A DNA stretch of 64,000 bases, taken from NCBI RefSeq assembly GCF_017347605.1, contig NZ_AP024484.1, positions 372,001-436,000 on the forward strand. The letters are read 5' to 3'. A program made the position numbers and the translations under genes. Source of the DNA: Prevotella herbatica. GTDB taxonomy: Bacteria; Bacteroidota; Bacteroidia; Bacteroidales; Bacteroidaceae. Shown piece by piece: positions 17,538 to 28,724 of this stretch (the first letter of the stretch is position 1; each line of letters begins with the position of its first letter). The notes below the pieces were generated by a model. It worked only from the letters and a program-made list of their open reading frames with translations. It did no database searches and was not told the origin of the DNA.

Positions 17538-19136
17538 ATGGTTTATAAATACGATTTTCTTATTATCGGTAGTGGTATTGCCGGTATGAGCTACGCCCTT
17601 AAAGTTGCCAGGGCGCACAAAGGTAAAGTGTGCATGATCTGCAAAACATCCCTTGACGAGGCGAACACATCATTTGCACAAGGAGGTGTTGCCTCGGTAA
17701 CCAACCTTGAAATAGACAACTTTGACAAACACATTCAGGATACAATGATTGCAGGAGACTACATCAGCGACTACGATGCTGTAAAGCAAGTAGTTACTAA
17801 GGCTCCAGAGCAAATCAAGGAACTTGTTGAATGGGGTACAAACTTTGACAAGATGCAAGACGGTCGCTTTGACCTTCACCGCGAAGGTGGGCATTCTGAA
17901 TTCAGAATTCTTCACCACGCAGACGATACGGGTGCTGAAATACAACGTGCATTAATGGATGCAGTAAGAAGCAATCCTGATATTATTATCAAAGAAAATC
18001 ACTTTGCCGTAGAAATAATAACACAGCATCATCTTGGAGCAAGAGTAACAAGACGCACACCATACATAAACTGCTATGGCGCATACGTTTTAAACCCTGA
18101 AACACAGAAGGTTGATACTTATCTCAGCAAAGTTACAGTAATGTGTACTGGTGGCTGCGGAGCTGTCTACCAAACAACCACTAATCCAGTCATTGCTACC
18201 GGTGATGGAGAGGCTATGGTTTATCGTGCTAAGGGAACAGTCGCCGACATGGAGTTTGTACAATTCCATCCTACATCACTGTATCATCCAGGAGAGACTC
18301 ATCCCGCATTTCTCATCACTGAGGCAATGCGTGGATATGGAGGCATACTGAAATTGCCTACTGGAGATACGTTCATGGAGAAATACGACAAACGACTAAG
18401 CCTTGCACCACGTGACATTGTTGCACGAGCAATAGATAAGGAAATGAAGATGCACGGTTTGGATCATGTTTGCCTTGACGTAACACATAAAGATCCAGAA
18501 GAGACAAAACATCATTTTCCAAACATATACGCAAAATGCCTTAGCATAGGAATTGACATTACAAAGGAAATGATCCCTGTGCGTCCTGCAGCACATTATA
18601 TGTGTGGAGGTATAAAGGTTGACCTCAATGGGTGCAGCAATATCGAAGGGCTGTATGCTCTTGGCGAGTGTTCTTGCACAGGTCTTCACGGTGGCAATCG
18701 TCTTGCCAGTAATTCGCTTATCGAAGCCGTTGTTTATGCAGACTCTGCAGCAAAGCACAGCATAGAGCATGTTGATGACTTCGTATTCAATGATAAGGTC
18801 CCTGAATGGAATGACGATGGAACTCTTACCAACGAGGAACATGTACTTATCACGCAGAGTGTGAAAGAGGTTGGACAAATCATGAGCAACTACGTTGGAA
18901 TAGTAAGAAGTGACTTACGACTGAAGCGTGCATGGGATCGCCTAGATCTGATATACGAAGAGACAGAAGCTCTATTCAAGCGCGTAAAGATTAGCAAGGA
19001 CTTATGCGAACTGCGCAACATGATTAATACAGGTTACCTTATAACCAGAATGGCTATTGAGCGCAAGGAAAGTCGAGGACTTCATTATACTGTTGACTAT
19101 CCAGTACACGCATACGACAAGAAAAAAGACAAATAA
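17538..19136 (+). CDS. nadB: L-aspartate oxidase
   Basis: NadB oxidises L-aspartate to iminoaspartate, the first step of de novo NAD synthesis, using FAD in the cytosol. The 532-residue protein has the FAD-binding GSGIAG motif (residues 11-16), the family segment SFAQGGVASV (about 47-56), the substrate-capping region with HREGGHSEFRILHHADDTG (first half at about 115-124) and a late flavin segment GLHGGNRLASNSLIEA (about 382-397). Length is normal for the family. The usual partners nadA and nadC are not nearby. It stands alone between a divergent promoter region and a terminator shared with sprA. Confidence 0.95.
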   Translation: MVYKYDFLIIGSGIAGMSYALKVARAHKGKVCMICKTSLDEANTSFAQGGVASVTNLEIDNFDKHIQDTMIAGDYISDYDAVKQVVTKAPEQIKELVEWGTNFDKMQDGRFDLHREGGHSEFRILHHADDTGAEIQRALMDAVRSNPDIIIKENHFAVEIITQHHLGARVTRRTPYINCYGAYVLNPETQKVDTYLSKVTVMCTGGCGAVYQTTTNPVIATGDGEAMVYRAKGTVADMEFVQFHPTSLYHPGETHPAFLITEAMRGYGGILKLPTGDTFMEKYDKRLSLAPRDIVARAIDKEMKMHGLDHVCLDVTHKDPEETKHHFPNIYAKCLSIGIDITKEMIPVRPAAHYMCGGIKVDLNGCSNIEGLYALGECSCTGLHGGNRLASNSLIEAVVYADSAAKHSIEHVDDFVFNDKVPEWNDDGTLTNEEHVLITQSVKEVGQIMSNYVGIVRSDLRLKRAWDRLDLIYEETEALFKRVKISKDLCELRNMINTGYLITRMAIERKESRGLHYTVDYPVHAYDKKKDK

Positions 19137-19148
19137 CTATATTATGAA

Positions 19149-19178
19149 TAAAGCCTGCCAAATCATTGGTAGGCTTTA
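19149..19178. terminator. Bidirectional terminator between nadB and sprA
   Basis: A 12-bp stem with one mismatch (19149-19160 with 19167-19178) has a 6-nt loop and a following T-run. It ends 3 bp before the sprA stop. Confidence 0.8.
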
Positions 19179-19181
19179 TTT

Positions 19182-22100
19182 TTATCTTGTCAAACTGAAT
19201 TTTATACTCAATCCAAAATCACGTGTTGTTGTAGGATAACTGCTACTACTCAACAATGGAGTGTTACTTTGATGATCGTAATAGAAACTAATGGTGAGCA
19301 TTCTTGACAACGTATAGTCAGCTGCAAAACTAAGTTTGAATGCTGTGTTACCACTGCTTGCATTACTCATCATACTTGCAATATCTCTCGTTATTGCAGC
19401 CTGATTACGATAACTTATGTCAAGACGAAGATTAAGATCATGATTCAATCCACCACGCCTACTATTTGCTATTTCCCCATTCTTATCCTTCCTATTTGAA
19501 ACAACTCTGTGTGAATTCATCCCAAACAGGCTGAAATCACTTACCTTATATCCAAGTCCTATTACCCAGTCCTTGCTCAAAGCCTCGTTTACCTGAACAC
19601 TTGTCATACTAAGGCTCACACTCCTCACAGTGCGATATTCCAGCTTTGCAGTAAGATTATTATTGAATGTCATATCTATTCCTAACAATGGAGAGAAAGC
19701 CTCATTGATGCTCACCGTAGACACATTAAACATACTACTTGGAGTAGGATTACCAGTTTCGGCATCAGTAATAAATCCTAGTCCATTCATATACTCGGCA
19801 AAAGTACTGTATGAAGAATATGAACCTACAGTATAAATACTTTTGTATGAATGATTGATATTGAAACTCTTAAACACATCTCTGAACCAAGGTAGTCTAA
19901 CCAATCCTCCGTATCTCAACGTCCAGTTTGGTAGAAGCCTAGCCAATGAAGGGAATAGTTCCAGACTGTTACCGCCCATACTTGTATAAGCTGATATAAA
20001 AGCCGGCACCATAACATCAGCGCTATATTTATTAACAGTACCATTCTTTACATCGAATACCTTCCCTGCCAATGAAGTGTTTTGGGGATAAACAGCACTT
20101 GCATATTGCGCTTCCACACGATTGCGGAATGCATCAAGTAATCCACAGAATTTATCAAATGTATTGCTGTGATATCCATTGTTGGCATTTCCCATTCCCT
20201 CAAAAGAACTACCTATTGATATTGTCGTCATTGCGAAAGTTCCACTTTGAGTTGTTGGCATTCCTGGATACATATACTGTATACTGCGAGCCTTTGTTGA
20301 TATACGAGTTGCATTAAGGTCAATCTTCAAATCTTTCAAAGGTTCCAAAGTCGCCCTTAACTGCAAGTCTTCCGTTATGTTACTTGTTGCCGGCGTAGCA
20401 ACAGAGTCATTCTGCAACAGCCATCCACGTTCAAAAGACTTGTTTACATAAGAATCTCCAGTAAGTCCAAATGCGAAATCAAGTCCGGGAGAAAGCAGTC
20501 CGTTTCCACGATTCTGTCCAAATGCATCACCTACATTTGGCATAAATCCAGGCAACGACATTGAATACTGATTGCGATAGCTGATGCTTACGTTGCGCAC
20601 CATCATCATAACCCTAGCAATGCTCTGTGCTGTTCTATACCATTTATCATTTTCGAGTGGCATCTTTGCGGCAACTGTTATCTTCAGGTGCAAAGCAGAA
20701 TCAACCTTATTTATTATCCGTATTCTGTTATTATCTATCTTTTTGTATTTTAGTTTATAACTATGTCCGTCGCGTGTTCTTGCTGTAACAACTATTCTCT
20801 TACTCTTCTTACCATGAGTAACTACTGTTGTAGTATCAGGGAGAATCGTTATCTCACTTTCAAAACTATTCTTGTTTTTCGGAAGCGCTTTCTTTGTTTT
20901 GTCGTCACCATTATTCTTGTTCATCATCCTCGATACATTTCTCGGTTTCATGCTAACTCTACTGAAAGGTACAGATGTTCTGTCGAAACGTTCATTGGCA
21001 CTTTTTAAGAACGGAATGTGATTATACAGTTTCTCCATATTAAACGTACCATTTATATTCAGGTTACGATTATTCGTTATTGTATTTCCCAAACTTGTTC
21101 CATCATCAAGTTTAGTACCTCTCACCCAAGTATAATTTGCAGAATATTGCGCATCAGACATTATCCAATCGAAAACAGGGATAAGATTCAATGGCAACTG
21201 ATATGACAAAGTAAAGTTCTGCTGATAGTCAAGCGGAGTCCCCATGTGCTTTATACTTGTCCAAACAGAGTCTTTCCACGCCTGATAATTATCAGCATAT
21301 AGTTCCTTGTTTATAGGGGTATAGGGTTCTTCTATCTGTGCCCTTGTAGCACTTTGAAAAGTCATGTGGATATTTCGTGTCACATCCCATCTAAGGGTGA
21401 AGTCACGATTCCAAAGGAACTGTTCACTGAACGTTACAGGAATAGAAGAATTTTCTGTACTCTCCATATCACGCTCTTGAAGTTCGTAGTAGTTACGTGT
21501 CATTTCACTATTGAAAGCTATATTCTGTGGCAACCAGTTTATTCCCATCTTTTTGAATATGTCTATCCATTTTGATCGGCTCTTCAAATCTCTGAAAGGT
21601 TCCCAAGTCCTATAAACAGGAGTCCAACTATAGTTCATTGCCCCACGCCAGTTATCTTCATTTTCATATACAGTTGTCTCTCCGCTTGTATGAGAATGAG
21701 AATGACTGTAAGAGAACGAGAAGTTAGCTGGATCATAAGGCATAGGATGCTGCTTTGTTTGTATTCCGACACGCACATTTGAAAGAGAAAAGTTTGTGTT
21801 AACGGTCTTCTTTACGGCAATATTCTCAATGCTGTCCCTTTCAAATTTCGTTGCAACCGATCCCAATGCGTCATCAAGTTTCATATCGGTGTCAAGCGGA
21901 TTATATCTTGGTTTATTTTTCTCTTTTGTTACAGAATAGTACAACGGAGCTGTTACCTTAGCTTTATCAGGAAAGAATTTGCCTAGTTCTACATTAGTAG
22001 TAACACTGTATGTAGAGAAGTCTTCCTGTGAGCGCTGCATCACTCCATCTTCAAGTCCACCAAATCCGTCACTTACATATTTTCCCTGAACATTGACGTT

Positions 22101-25100
22101 ACCCAAGTCTGATAACTGCACATTCAGATTACCATTAGCAGCCCATCCACCTTTGTTATTATAATCTTTAAGTCTCAGTTCGTTTACCCACACCTCACCA
22201 CTTTTATTGTCTGCTGATAGGTTTCTCACACCGATAATCATTGTCTTCACCTCCCCCAATGTTGGATTTCCCATAACCGAGACCTTATTGGCGGGTTTAT
22301 CATTGTCATAATCAGTGAACACTCTATTGAAATTAGCTCTTCCATCTGCCTTTGCTATATTTCTTTTCTTCTTTATGTCTGTGAAAATAGATAGCGGAAT
22401 ATCAAGCATATTACTTTCAGGCCATACTGCAACGCGATCTATAGTTGAATTATTCTTGTATGTTCCTGCGGGTGTTAGTTTTAGTGGTATCTGATATTCA
22501 TAATAATTATTCTTATAATCAGAACCAAGTCTAATATATACAGCCAACTGCCCGTCTGTAAGGTTCGTATTATTCTGCTGCAATGCATTTGCATGCACAA
22601 ACATCTGTAACTTTTTGTATTGTCTCAAGTCTATAGTCGTATTCTTGTAGACAGCCTTAGACTCTCCGTTTGACAAATTATCCACAATGAAGTTCAACGC
22701 CTGTTCATTACTTTCTACAAGTTGTGGCTGAGTAGGATCCTGTTCTCGGCTTATACCTGGAGGCAGCACATAGTTTACAGGAGTCTTATCTCCATTTTCT
22801 TCTATACTTACCGAACTTACAGCCGCTGTTCCTGAACCTCCTGCGTTATCAAGATTCTGTTCATACAGTCTCCATTCACCACGCACAAGATTAAGGCTTC
22901 CGAAACGAAGCACGATAGGGTGCTTGAAACCAGTGAGAAACATTCTCATAAATCTGATGCTTGTGAAACCAGAAATAGAACCTACACGCTTTTGGTATTC
23001 ACTAAGTGGAATACGGAACTGGTACCATGTCACGTTTTCTGTTTTTCCATTTCTAAGACTAGCACTAGCCTCACGCTTATCAACGATATAATTATTACCT
23101 ACAACCATATCCTCTGGTCTCATAGACACATGATACTGATAATACTTTTCATATTCGTTCAGTGTATAGTCCTGGTTTATGTCTTCTACATCAGGCGTAG
23201 TCTTGTATGAGGTGTCATAGTTCTCAGAACTTGAATTACTGTCAGGTGAGTTTCCCTGAGGGTTGTTAATATACTTGTATCTGTCAAGAATACTTGTTTC
23301 CTTTCTGTCATAGTCACTTCCTCTGAAATAATGGTAATCGTCATTAGCGGGATCATTGTATATTGAGTCCCAAACGGCTGCACTCACCTTTCCCTGTATA
23401 GCTGTTAGGAAACTCTGATATGACTGAAAACTTCGTTCCTCAGCATCATTCAATCCGTTAAATCCAACATCCTGTAATGCCCTTGCACCGCTCGTTGTCG
23501 CAAAAGCGTAAGTGACAGCATTTCTAGTTGGAATCTTTCCCCATTGTGTAGTGGTGTAACTGGCAGAACCATCTACAGGCATTCCGCTTTCATAGAATTT
23601 TTTTCCGTCACGCAATACATCTTCAGAAACCTCACCCAAATTTATATAAAAATCACCGCCGTAATCAGATGCATCTGCTTTTTTGTTTGTATAGATAAAA
23701 GGGTCCAGAAGCCAGAACTCCACATACTCTATATTAGCCTGTTCAAAATCGTTTGTATCAAGTTTGCGCATCATTCCTCCCCAATGTTGTTCTGGATTGT
23801 TTAATGTGCCGTCAAAGTTAATGTTGGTATTGAAGTTATATGGTCCACGTAAATTTGGATAATATGCTAAGTTTAGAACATTTAGTGTAGACAATGTTCC
23901 ATTATAATTACTTATATCCTTATTTGGATACAACTCTCTTGTAGGAACCTCGCGCACATAATGATTTGACAATTGTTCCAAGTCGCTCTTTATATGTGCA
24001 GGAGTTAGCGAACTGGTTCGGCGTGTAAATAGTGGATCTATATCATACCATGCCATAAGCGAACGATTATATCCGCTTGCAAGAGTTGTCTTATCATTGA
24101 ATTCTGAAAACATCGAAGGTACACTTGATATAATCCATGATGTTGGTGTAGAAACATCAATCTTATTGGTGGTATTCTCAAAATCATCTATATATGAAGC
24201 GTTGTCCTGTGTACCATGATTATTTCCGGCTATAAGCTGAGCAAACTCTCCGGTAAACGATATCAGTGATGGCTGGGTGAGATGCAGAAACGGTAGTTTG
24301 TCGAGCATGTCTGTCAGCCACTGACTCTCTTTCTTCCAGTTAATGTTCAGTCCCCACAAAGTGTTATTAAGTGGTTCAGAGCCCATTGTGACCTTGTTAG
24401 TAAGTGATTGTTCTGACAGATGCTGCAACGTTCCACTTAATTGGAACTCACGAGAGAAGTCGTATTCCCAGTTCATTCCAAGCATCGTCTTGCGCTGCAT
24501 GCCATAGTCATTGTTACTTTCCAGTGATACGTTTACCGCTGTACCAGCATCAATAATACTTTGATTTAATATCGTTACTTCTCCGGCACTATAGTCCACA
24601 CTATAGTCTATTCCCTCAGTAAGTTTCACTCCTCCTGCTGTTACAACTACCGACCCATTCGGAATATTGAATGCACCCAACGATATCACGTTGGCAGACG
24701 ATCCTTTGAACTGTCCAACAAGATTAAACTTATCTTTCTCTGCTATCTGCTTTGCTGTAGTCTTGGTACTGTCGTAAAGTTCTGTGAATGCGTATTTCTG
24801 AGCCACGTTCGCAGCAACACCTTTGCTAATCAAAATATCGTATAAATCCCTTCCAAAAGGTTCTGGTTCCGGAAAGAATACACGCCCATTGTTTACTGTG
24901 TAGCCTTGAACATAATCAAAATATCCATTGCTCTGCGCCCTATTGTTATTGTCTAGCCGGTCAGCACCTAAGAGTTTGATGATAGGAGTACTTTTTACCT
25001 GACTTTCTGGAATATAATTAAGATATACTCCAGTTGTGTCGCTCTGATATTTCACGTCAAGTCTAAACTTTGTCTTCTCTATCGTGTCGCCGAGCTTATA

Positions 25101-26702
25101 TACGTTCTTCATCATCAATGCCCAGTTTCCCTGAGAAGGACTGTTACTCGTATTCTTAAGCGACTTCACAAACAAAGCCTCATTCACATCTGTGCGGTCA
25201 CTAGCAAATTCACCAACTTGATATGTAACTCCACCATAGGTATATTCATAAGCAACAGCTACAACTTGGTCTGTGCTTATTCCTGTGTTCAGACTCACAT
25301 AACCCAAAGCCGAGTTAACGGTATATTCTGAAGAACTCAACAGTCGTGCATTCTCCAGTTTCTCATAATCCGCCCCCCCTACAAGTCCTCCAGCATCAAG
25401 CACTGTTGATGTCTGGTCAATATCTCTCGCAGAAACTAAAGAGCTTACCAATGTAGCGTATTCGGTATTGGCATCATTTGCTGGAACATTTTTTCCTATT
25501 GTATTCCACAATGATTTGTTTGAAACACTTATATTCTCGCCAAGATCAGTCAATGCCACGATATTTCTAGTGTTGCTTGTCGCCCCTGTTTTATTCGTAA
25601 CCCATATTTCCACACGATTGATGTTTACTCCTGTTGTAAGATTAGGTAGGGTCTTCATTCCAGAAGCATACTTCTTTCTGAAATACTGAGAAAGAAAGAA
25701 GTGACGGTTTTCCTCATAGTTGGATACGTCTATATCAAAAGGCGTGAGTTGTACCCCACCTTTGCTTGATACGCTTTTTGAGGAACTTTTTTTCTGTGAC
25801 GCGACAAGCTGCATCTTCAGTTTACCAAATTGCAGATCAGTTCTTACTCCGAACAATGATGTTGCCCCGCTCACTAGCGAAGAATTAGAAGGAAACGACA
25901 CATTACCTGCCTCTACTAGTTTGACTATCTCATCTTCCTTTCCCTCGTATTTAAGTTTAAGATTTTGAGCATCATAATTAAAAGTAGCATCAGTATTATA
26001 GTTCAGGTTCATATTCACCTTGTCGCCAACCTTTCCGTTCACGTTCAGATTAATCTTCTCGTCGAAGTTCATCGTTGTTGTGTTTCTTCTGTTTATCGTA
26101 AGGGCAGGATTATCAACCTTCTTCTTTGTAGCTCCGAATCTTAGTTCAGCTGTTCCTTGTGTTTTAATCCTCACTCCTCCAGCCCCGAAAATCTTTTCTG
26201 CAGGTCCCAAGTCGAAGTGCATATCACTAAAATCAAACAGATTCTTCCCTTTAGCCTTATATATCTCGTCATTCTTCTTTCGGAAGAATGCATGCATCTG
26301 TTGTTTTTCGCTCCAGTCATTGTATTCACTTCTCGTCATCATTACTGGAGCACTGAGGTAAGTTCCTCCCATTTTCTTACCAAACACGTATTCGTCAAGC
26401 GTATCGTTATACTGTATGCTCTGTCTTAGGTTAAAAGGTGTCTTCAAGTCAAGACTACTGCTATCAAGGTCATGCCATGTAATTGGCAGAGTGCGCTGCA
26501 CCCTCCACAATACTTTTCTACCAGTTTTGACAGAGTCATCATCAACGCCTGACAATCTGGTGTTTTTAGTAGTGTCTGCTGAATTATTTTGTTTCTTTGT
26601 GTCGTCCTGAATATAAGGCATGGCGATTGAATAGCTTACGCAAAAAAGCGCAAGCATAACTACAATCATACAAAAAAATCCATGTCTTGTTTTCATTAAC
26701 AA
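19182..26702 (-). CDS. sprA: SprA/Sov, outer-membrane translocon of the type IX secretion system
   Basis: At 2506 residues this is the largest protein in the window and matches the usual SprA/Sov length. It begins with a signal sequence (residues 1-27). The N-terminal part includes SprA-typical segments such as FGAGGVRIKTQGTAEL (about 172-187) and NLNVNGKVGDKVNMNLNY (about 216-233). The rest alternates beta-strands with long loops and ends in LSIKFSLTR, a C-terminal strand typical of outer-membrane barrels. SprA forms the very large barrel through which type IX cargo crosses the outer membrane. It follows ruvA by 36 bp, a linkage seen in other Bacteroidetes. No T9SS C-terminal cargo signal was recognised in the other proteins here. 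Confidence 0.95.
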   Translation of the reverse strand: MLMKTRHGFFCMIVVMLALFCVSYSIAMPYIQDDTKKQNNSADTTKNTRLSGVDDDSVKTGRKVLWRVQRTLPITWHDLDSSSLDLKTPFNLRQSIQYNDTLDEYVFGKKMGGTYLSAPVMMTRSEYNDWSEKQQMHAFFRKKNDEIYKAKGKNLFDFSDMHFDLGPAEKIFGAGGVRIKTQGTAELRFGATKKKVDNPALTINRRNTTTMNFDEKINLNVNGKVGDKVNMNLNYNTDATFNYDAQNLKLKYEGKEDEIVKLVEAGNVSFPSNSSLVSGATSLFGVRTDLQFGKLKMQLVASQKKSSSKSVSSKGGVQLTPFDIDVSNYEENRHFFLSQYFRKKYASGMKTLPNLTTGVNINRVEIWVTNKTGATSNTRNIVALTDLGENISVSNKSLWNTIGKNVPANDANTEYATLVSSLVSARDIDQTSTVLDAGGLVGGADYEKLENARLLSSSEYTVNSALGYVSLNTGISTDQVVAVAYEYTYGGVTYQVGEFASDRTDVNEALFVKSLKNTSNSPSQGNWALMMKNVYKLGDTIEKTKFRLDVKYQSDTTGVYLNYIPESQVKSTPIIKLLGADRLDNNNRAQSNGYFDYVQGYTVNNGRVFFPEPEPFGRDLYDILISKGVAANVAQKYAFTELYDSTKTTAKQIAEKDKFNLVGQFKGSSANVISLGAFNIPNGSVVVTAGGVKLTEGIDYSVDYSAGEVTILNQSIIDAGTAVNVSLESNNDYGMQRKTMLGMNWEYDFSREFQLSGTLQHLSEQSLTNKVTMGSEPLNNTLWGLNINWKKESQWLTDMLDKLPFLHLTQPSLISFTGEFAQLIAGNNHGTQDNASYIDDFENTTNKIDVSTPTSWIISSVPSMFSEFNDKTTLASGYNRSLMAWYDIDPLFTRRTSSLTPAHIKSDLEQLSNHYVREVPTRELYPNKDISNYNGTLSTLNVLNLAYYPNLRGPYNFNTNINFDGTLNNPEQHWGGMMRKLDTNDFEQANIEYVEFWLLDPFIYTNKKADASDYGGDFYINLGEVSEDVLRDGKKFYESGMPVDGSASYTTTQWGKIPTRNAVTYAFATTSGARALQDVGFNGLNDAEERSFQSYQSFLTAIQGKVSAAVWDSIYNDPANDDYHYFRGSDYDRKETSILDRYKYINNPQGNSPDSNSSSENYDTSYKTTPDVEDINQDYTLNEYEKYYQYHVSMRPEDMVVGNNYIVDKREASASLRNGKTENVTWYQFRIPLSEYQKRVGSISGFTSIRFMRMFLTGFKHPIVLRFGSLNLVRGEWRLYEQNLDNAGGSGTAAVSSVSIEENGDKTPVNYVLPPGISREQDPTQPQLVESNEQALNFIVDNLSNGESKAVYKNTTIDLRQYKKLQMFVHANALQQNNTNLTDGQLAVYIRLGSDYKNNYYEYQIPLKLTPAGTYKNNSTIDRVAVWPESNMLDIPLSIFTDIKKKRNIAKADGRANFNRVFTDYDNDKPANKVSVMGNPTLGEVKTMIIGVRNLSADNKSGEVWVNELRLKDYNNKGGWAANGNLNVQLSDLGNVNVQGKYVSDGFGGLEDGVMQRSQEDFSTYSVTTNVELGKFFPDKAKVTAPLYYSVTKEKNKPRYNPLDTDMKLDDALGSVATKFERDSIENIAVKKTVNTNFSLSNVRVGIQTKQHPMPYDPANFSFSYSHSHSHTSGETTVYENEDNWRGAMNYSWTPVYRTWEPFRDLKSRSKWIDIFKKMGINWLPQNIAFNSEMTRNYYELQERDMESTENSSIPVTFSEQFLWNRDFTLRWDVTRNIHMTFQSATRAQIEEPYTPINKELYADNYQAWKDSVWTSIKHMGTPLDYQQNFTLSYQLPLNLIPVFDWIMSDAQYSANYTWVRGTKLDDGTSLGNTITNNRNLNINGTFNMEKLYNHIPFLKSANERFDRTSVPFSRVSMKPRNVSRMMNKNNGDDKTKKALPKNKNSFESEITILPDTTTVVTHGKKSKRIVVTARTRDGHSYKLKYKKIDNNRIRIINKVDSALHLKITVAAKMPLENDKWYRTAQSIARVMMMVRNVSISYRNQYSMSLPGFMPNVGDAFGQNRGNGLLSPGLDFAFGLTGDSYVNKSFERGWLLQNDSVATPATSNITEDLQLRATLEPLKDLKIDLNATRISTKARSIQYMYPGMPTTQSGTFAMTTISIGSSFEGMGNANNGYHSNTFDKFCGLLDAFRNRVEAQYASAVYPQNTSLAGKVFDVKNGTVNKYSADVMVPAFISAYTSMGGNSLELFPSLARLLPNWTLRYGGLVRLPWFRDVFKSFNINHSYKSIYTVGSYSSYSTFAEYMNGLGFITDAETGNPTPSSMFNVSTVSINEAFSPLLGIDMTFNNNLTAKLEYRTVRSVSLSMTSVQVNEALSKDWVIGLGYKVSDFSLFGMNSHRVVSNRKDKNGEIANSRRGGLNHDLNLRLDISYRNQAAITRDIASMMSNASSGNTAFKLSFAADYTLSRMLTISFYYDHQSNTPLLSSSSYPTTTRDFGLSIKFSLTR

Positions 26703-26738
26703 AGAGTATCATCCACACTGAAATAAATAGTAAACAGT

Positions 26739-27356
26739 CTATTTTATTCTCTTCAATCCTTCCTTTACAACATCTTCCACTGCCCAGTCAGGATGTTCTG
26801 TCATAATCCCTACAACAACTTTAGCAGAAGGTGCCGGCGAGAATCCAAGCATTGTTAATGCGGCAACAGCCTCATCCTTTATACCATTATTCATATTCAT
26901 TCCTCCAGCATTGCGACTCACGTGTAGTTCGTCAGCAATACCACTTGCAACTATCTTGTCTCGCAAGTCAATAATAATACGCTGAGCTGTCTTCAGTCCT
27001 ATTCCCTTCACGGTCTTAATCATCTTATCATCACCGTTGGCAATTGCATTACAAAGTTCAGCCGGACTCATTGACGACAACATCATTCTTGCAGTATTGG
27101 CACCAACTCCCGACACAGTGATAAGAAGTCTGTAAAGCGAACGTTCCTGCTTGTTAACAAAGCCGAATAGCGTAAAATTATCATCACGTCCTCCTGTGAC
27201 TAGAGATTCATGCACATATAGTTTTATTGCTTTTTTACCTTGAATGGCACTATATGTGGTAAGTGATATATTCAGAGCATACCCTACTCCCGCTGCCTCT
27301 ACCACAGCCAATGCTGGAGTAAGTTCTGTCAACTCGCCTTTTATATATTCTATCAT
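26739..27356 (-). CDS. ruvA: Holliday junction DNA helicase subunit RuvA
   Basis: RuvA binds four-way junctions and directs the RuvB motor during recombination. The 205-residue protein has the N-terminal OB-fold (MIEYIKGELTEL to about 62). Two helix-hairpin-helix motifs follow (TVSGVGANTARMML near 78-91 and VKGIGLKTAQRII near 113-125), and the C-terminal RuvB-binding domain is at about 155-205. Length is normal. It is the first gene of a leftward pair with sprA, so a DNA-repair gene sits upstream of a secretion gene. ruvB and ruvC are not in the window. Confidence 0.95.
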   Translation of the reverse strand: MIEYIKGELTELTPALAVVEAAGVGYALNISLTTYSAIQGKKAIKLYVHESLVTGGRDDNFTLFGFVNKQERSLYRLLITVSGVGANTARMMLSSMSPAELCNAIANGDDKMIKTVKGIGLKTAQRIIIDLRDKIVASGIADELHVSRNAGGMNMNNGIKDEAVAALTMLGFSPAPSAKVVVGIMTEHPDWAVEDVVKEGLKRIK

Positions 27357-27630
27357 GTTATATTATATTTATTTATACTTAATAATAACGCACGCGCACA
27401 CATGATTATTGTATAGTCAGTGAATAAGAGTAGCTATATGTTAAAGCATAAAATATTTTACGCATGAAGAATTAACATCAATATAGAAAGAGAGATATTA
27501 CTATTATGATTGATAACTTTTTGTAGAATTTAAGATAAAAAATCCACCAAAATATAGTATTTTCCAGCAGAATAATGTAATTTTGCCAATAGGTTATAAT
27601 TTTAAGTAAAACTTAACAACAATAAAGAAC

Positions 27631-28530
27631 ATGAAGAAGATTAGAGCAGCCGTAGTTGGTTACGGCAATATCGGACACTTCACTGTAGAGGCACTTGAAG
27701 CAGCTCCTGATTTTGAAATCGCAGGTATCGTACGTCGTAACGCCAATCAGGCTAAGCCGGTTGAACTTACTGATTACGAAGTTGTAGACGACATCACTAA
27801 ATTGAAAAACGTTGATGTTGCTATTCTTGCAACTCCTACACGTAGTTGCCCAGAATATGCTGAGAAAATAACAGCTTTAGGAATAAACACAGTAGACAGT
27901 TTTGATATACACACTAGCATCCTTGACTATCGCACAAAGCAGATGGAAAACAACAAGAAGACTCACACCGTAAGTGTTATTTCTGCAGGTTGGGATCCAG
28001 GATCAGACTCTATCGTACGTGTACTCATGGAGAGCCTTGCACCAAAGGGACTCAGCTATACCAACTTTGGTCCAGGTATGTCTATGGGGCATTCTGTATG
28101 TGTACGTAGTAAGGAGGGTGTAAAGAATGCTCTTTCTGTAACTATTCCTCTTGGTGAAGGTATTCATCGCCGTATGGTATATGTTGAGTTGGAAGACGGA
28201 GCTAAGTTGGAAAACGTAACAGCAGCTATAAAGGCTGATCCATATTTCGCACACGATGAAACTCATGTATTCGCGGTTGCATCTGTTGATGATGTACGTG
28301 ATATGGGACATGGCGTAAACTTGGTACGCAAAGGCGTTTCTGGAAAGACACAGAATCAGCGTTTTGAGTTCAACATGAGCATTAACAACCCAGCTCTTAC
28401 AGCACAGGTTCTTGTAAACGTAGCTCGTGCTAGTTTCCGTTTACAGCCAGGATGTTATACTATGCCAGAGATTCCTGTTATTGACATGCTACCTGGCACT
28501 CGCGAAGAAATTGTCGCAACACTAGTATAA
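27631..28530 (+). CDS. ddh: meso-Diaminopimelate D-dehydrogenase
   Basis: Ddh makes meso-diaminopimelate in one NADPH-dependent step from tetrahydrodipicolinate, for lysine and peptidoglycan. The 299-residue protein has an N-terminal Rossmann motif (VVGYGNIGHF, residues 8-17), the ATPTRSCPEY segment near 71-80, and the substrate loop SAGWDPGSDSIVR near 117-129. This is a single-step alternative to the multi-enzyme DAP routes. A TAATTTTG element at 27578-27585 may drive it. It is followed by a strong terminator, so it is monocistronic. Confidence 0.93.
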   Translation: MKKIRAAVVGYGNIGHFTVEALEAAPDFEIAGIVRRNANQAKPVELTDYEVVDDITKLKNVDVAILATPTRSCPEYAEKITALGINTVDSFDIHTSILDYRTKQMENNKKTHTVSVISAGWDPGSDSIVRVLMESLAPKGLSYTNFGPGMSMGHSVCVRSKEGVKNALSVTIPLGEGIHRRMVYVELEDGAKLENVTAAIKADPYFAHDETHVFAVASVDDVRDMGHGVNLVRKGVSGKTQNQRFEFNMSINNPALTAQVLVNVARASFRLQPGCYTMPEIPVIDMLPGTREEIVATLV

Positions 28531-28552
28531 AACTATACTTCTTATATACACT

Positions 28553-28583
28553 ACGGCGCATGAATATCATCTTCATGCGCCGT
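28553..28583 (+). terminator. Terminator after ddh
   Basis: A perfect 12-bp GC-rich stem (28553-28564 with 28572-28583) and a 7-nt loop are followed by TTTCTTTT. Confidence 0.88.
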
Positions 28584-28724
28584 TTTCTTTTATGTAAATC
28601 AAAAAATAACATAAAAGTAGAACACGTTGCTATTAACATGTCGATTAATTTTTTACTTTTGCAAAAAGACTCAGGTATTAGGGTAAATAAAAGTTTTATC
28701 AATTAAAAATAGGATTATTATAAT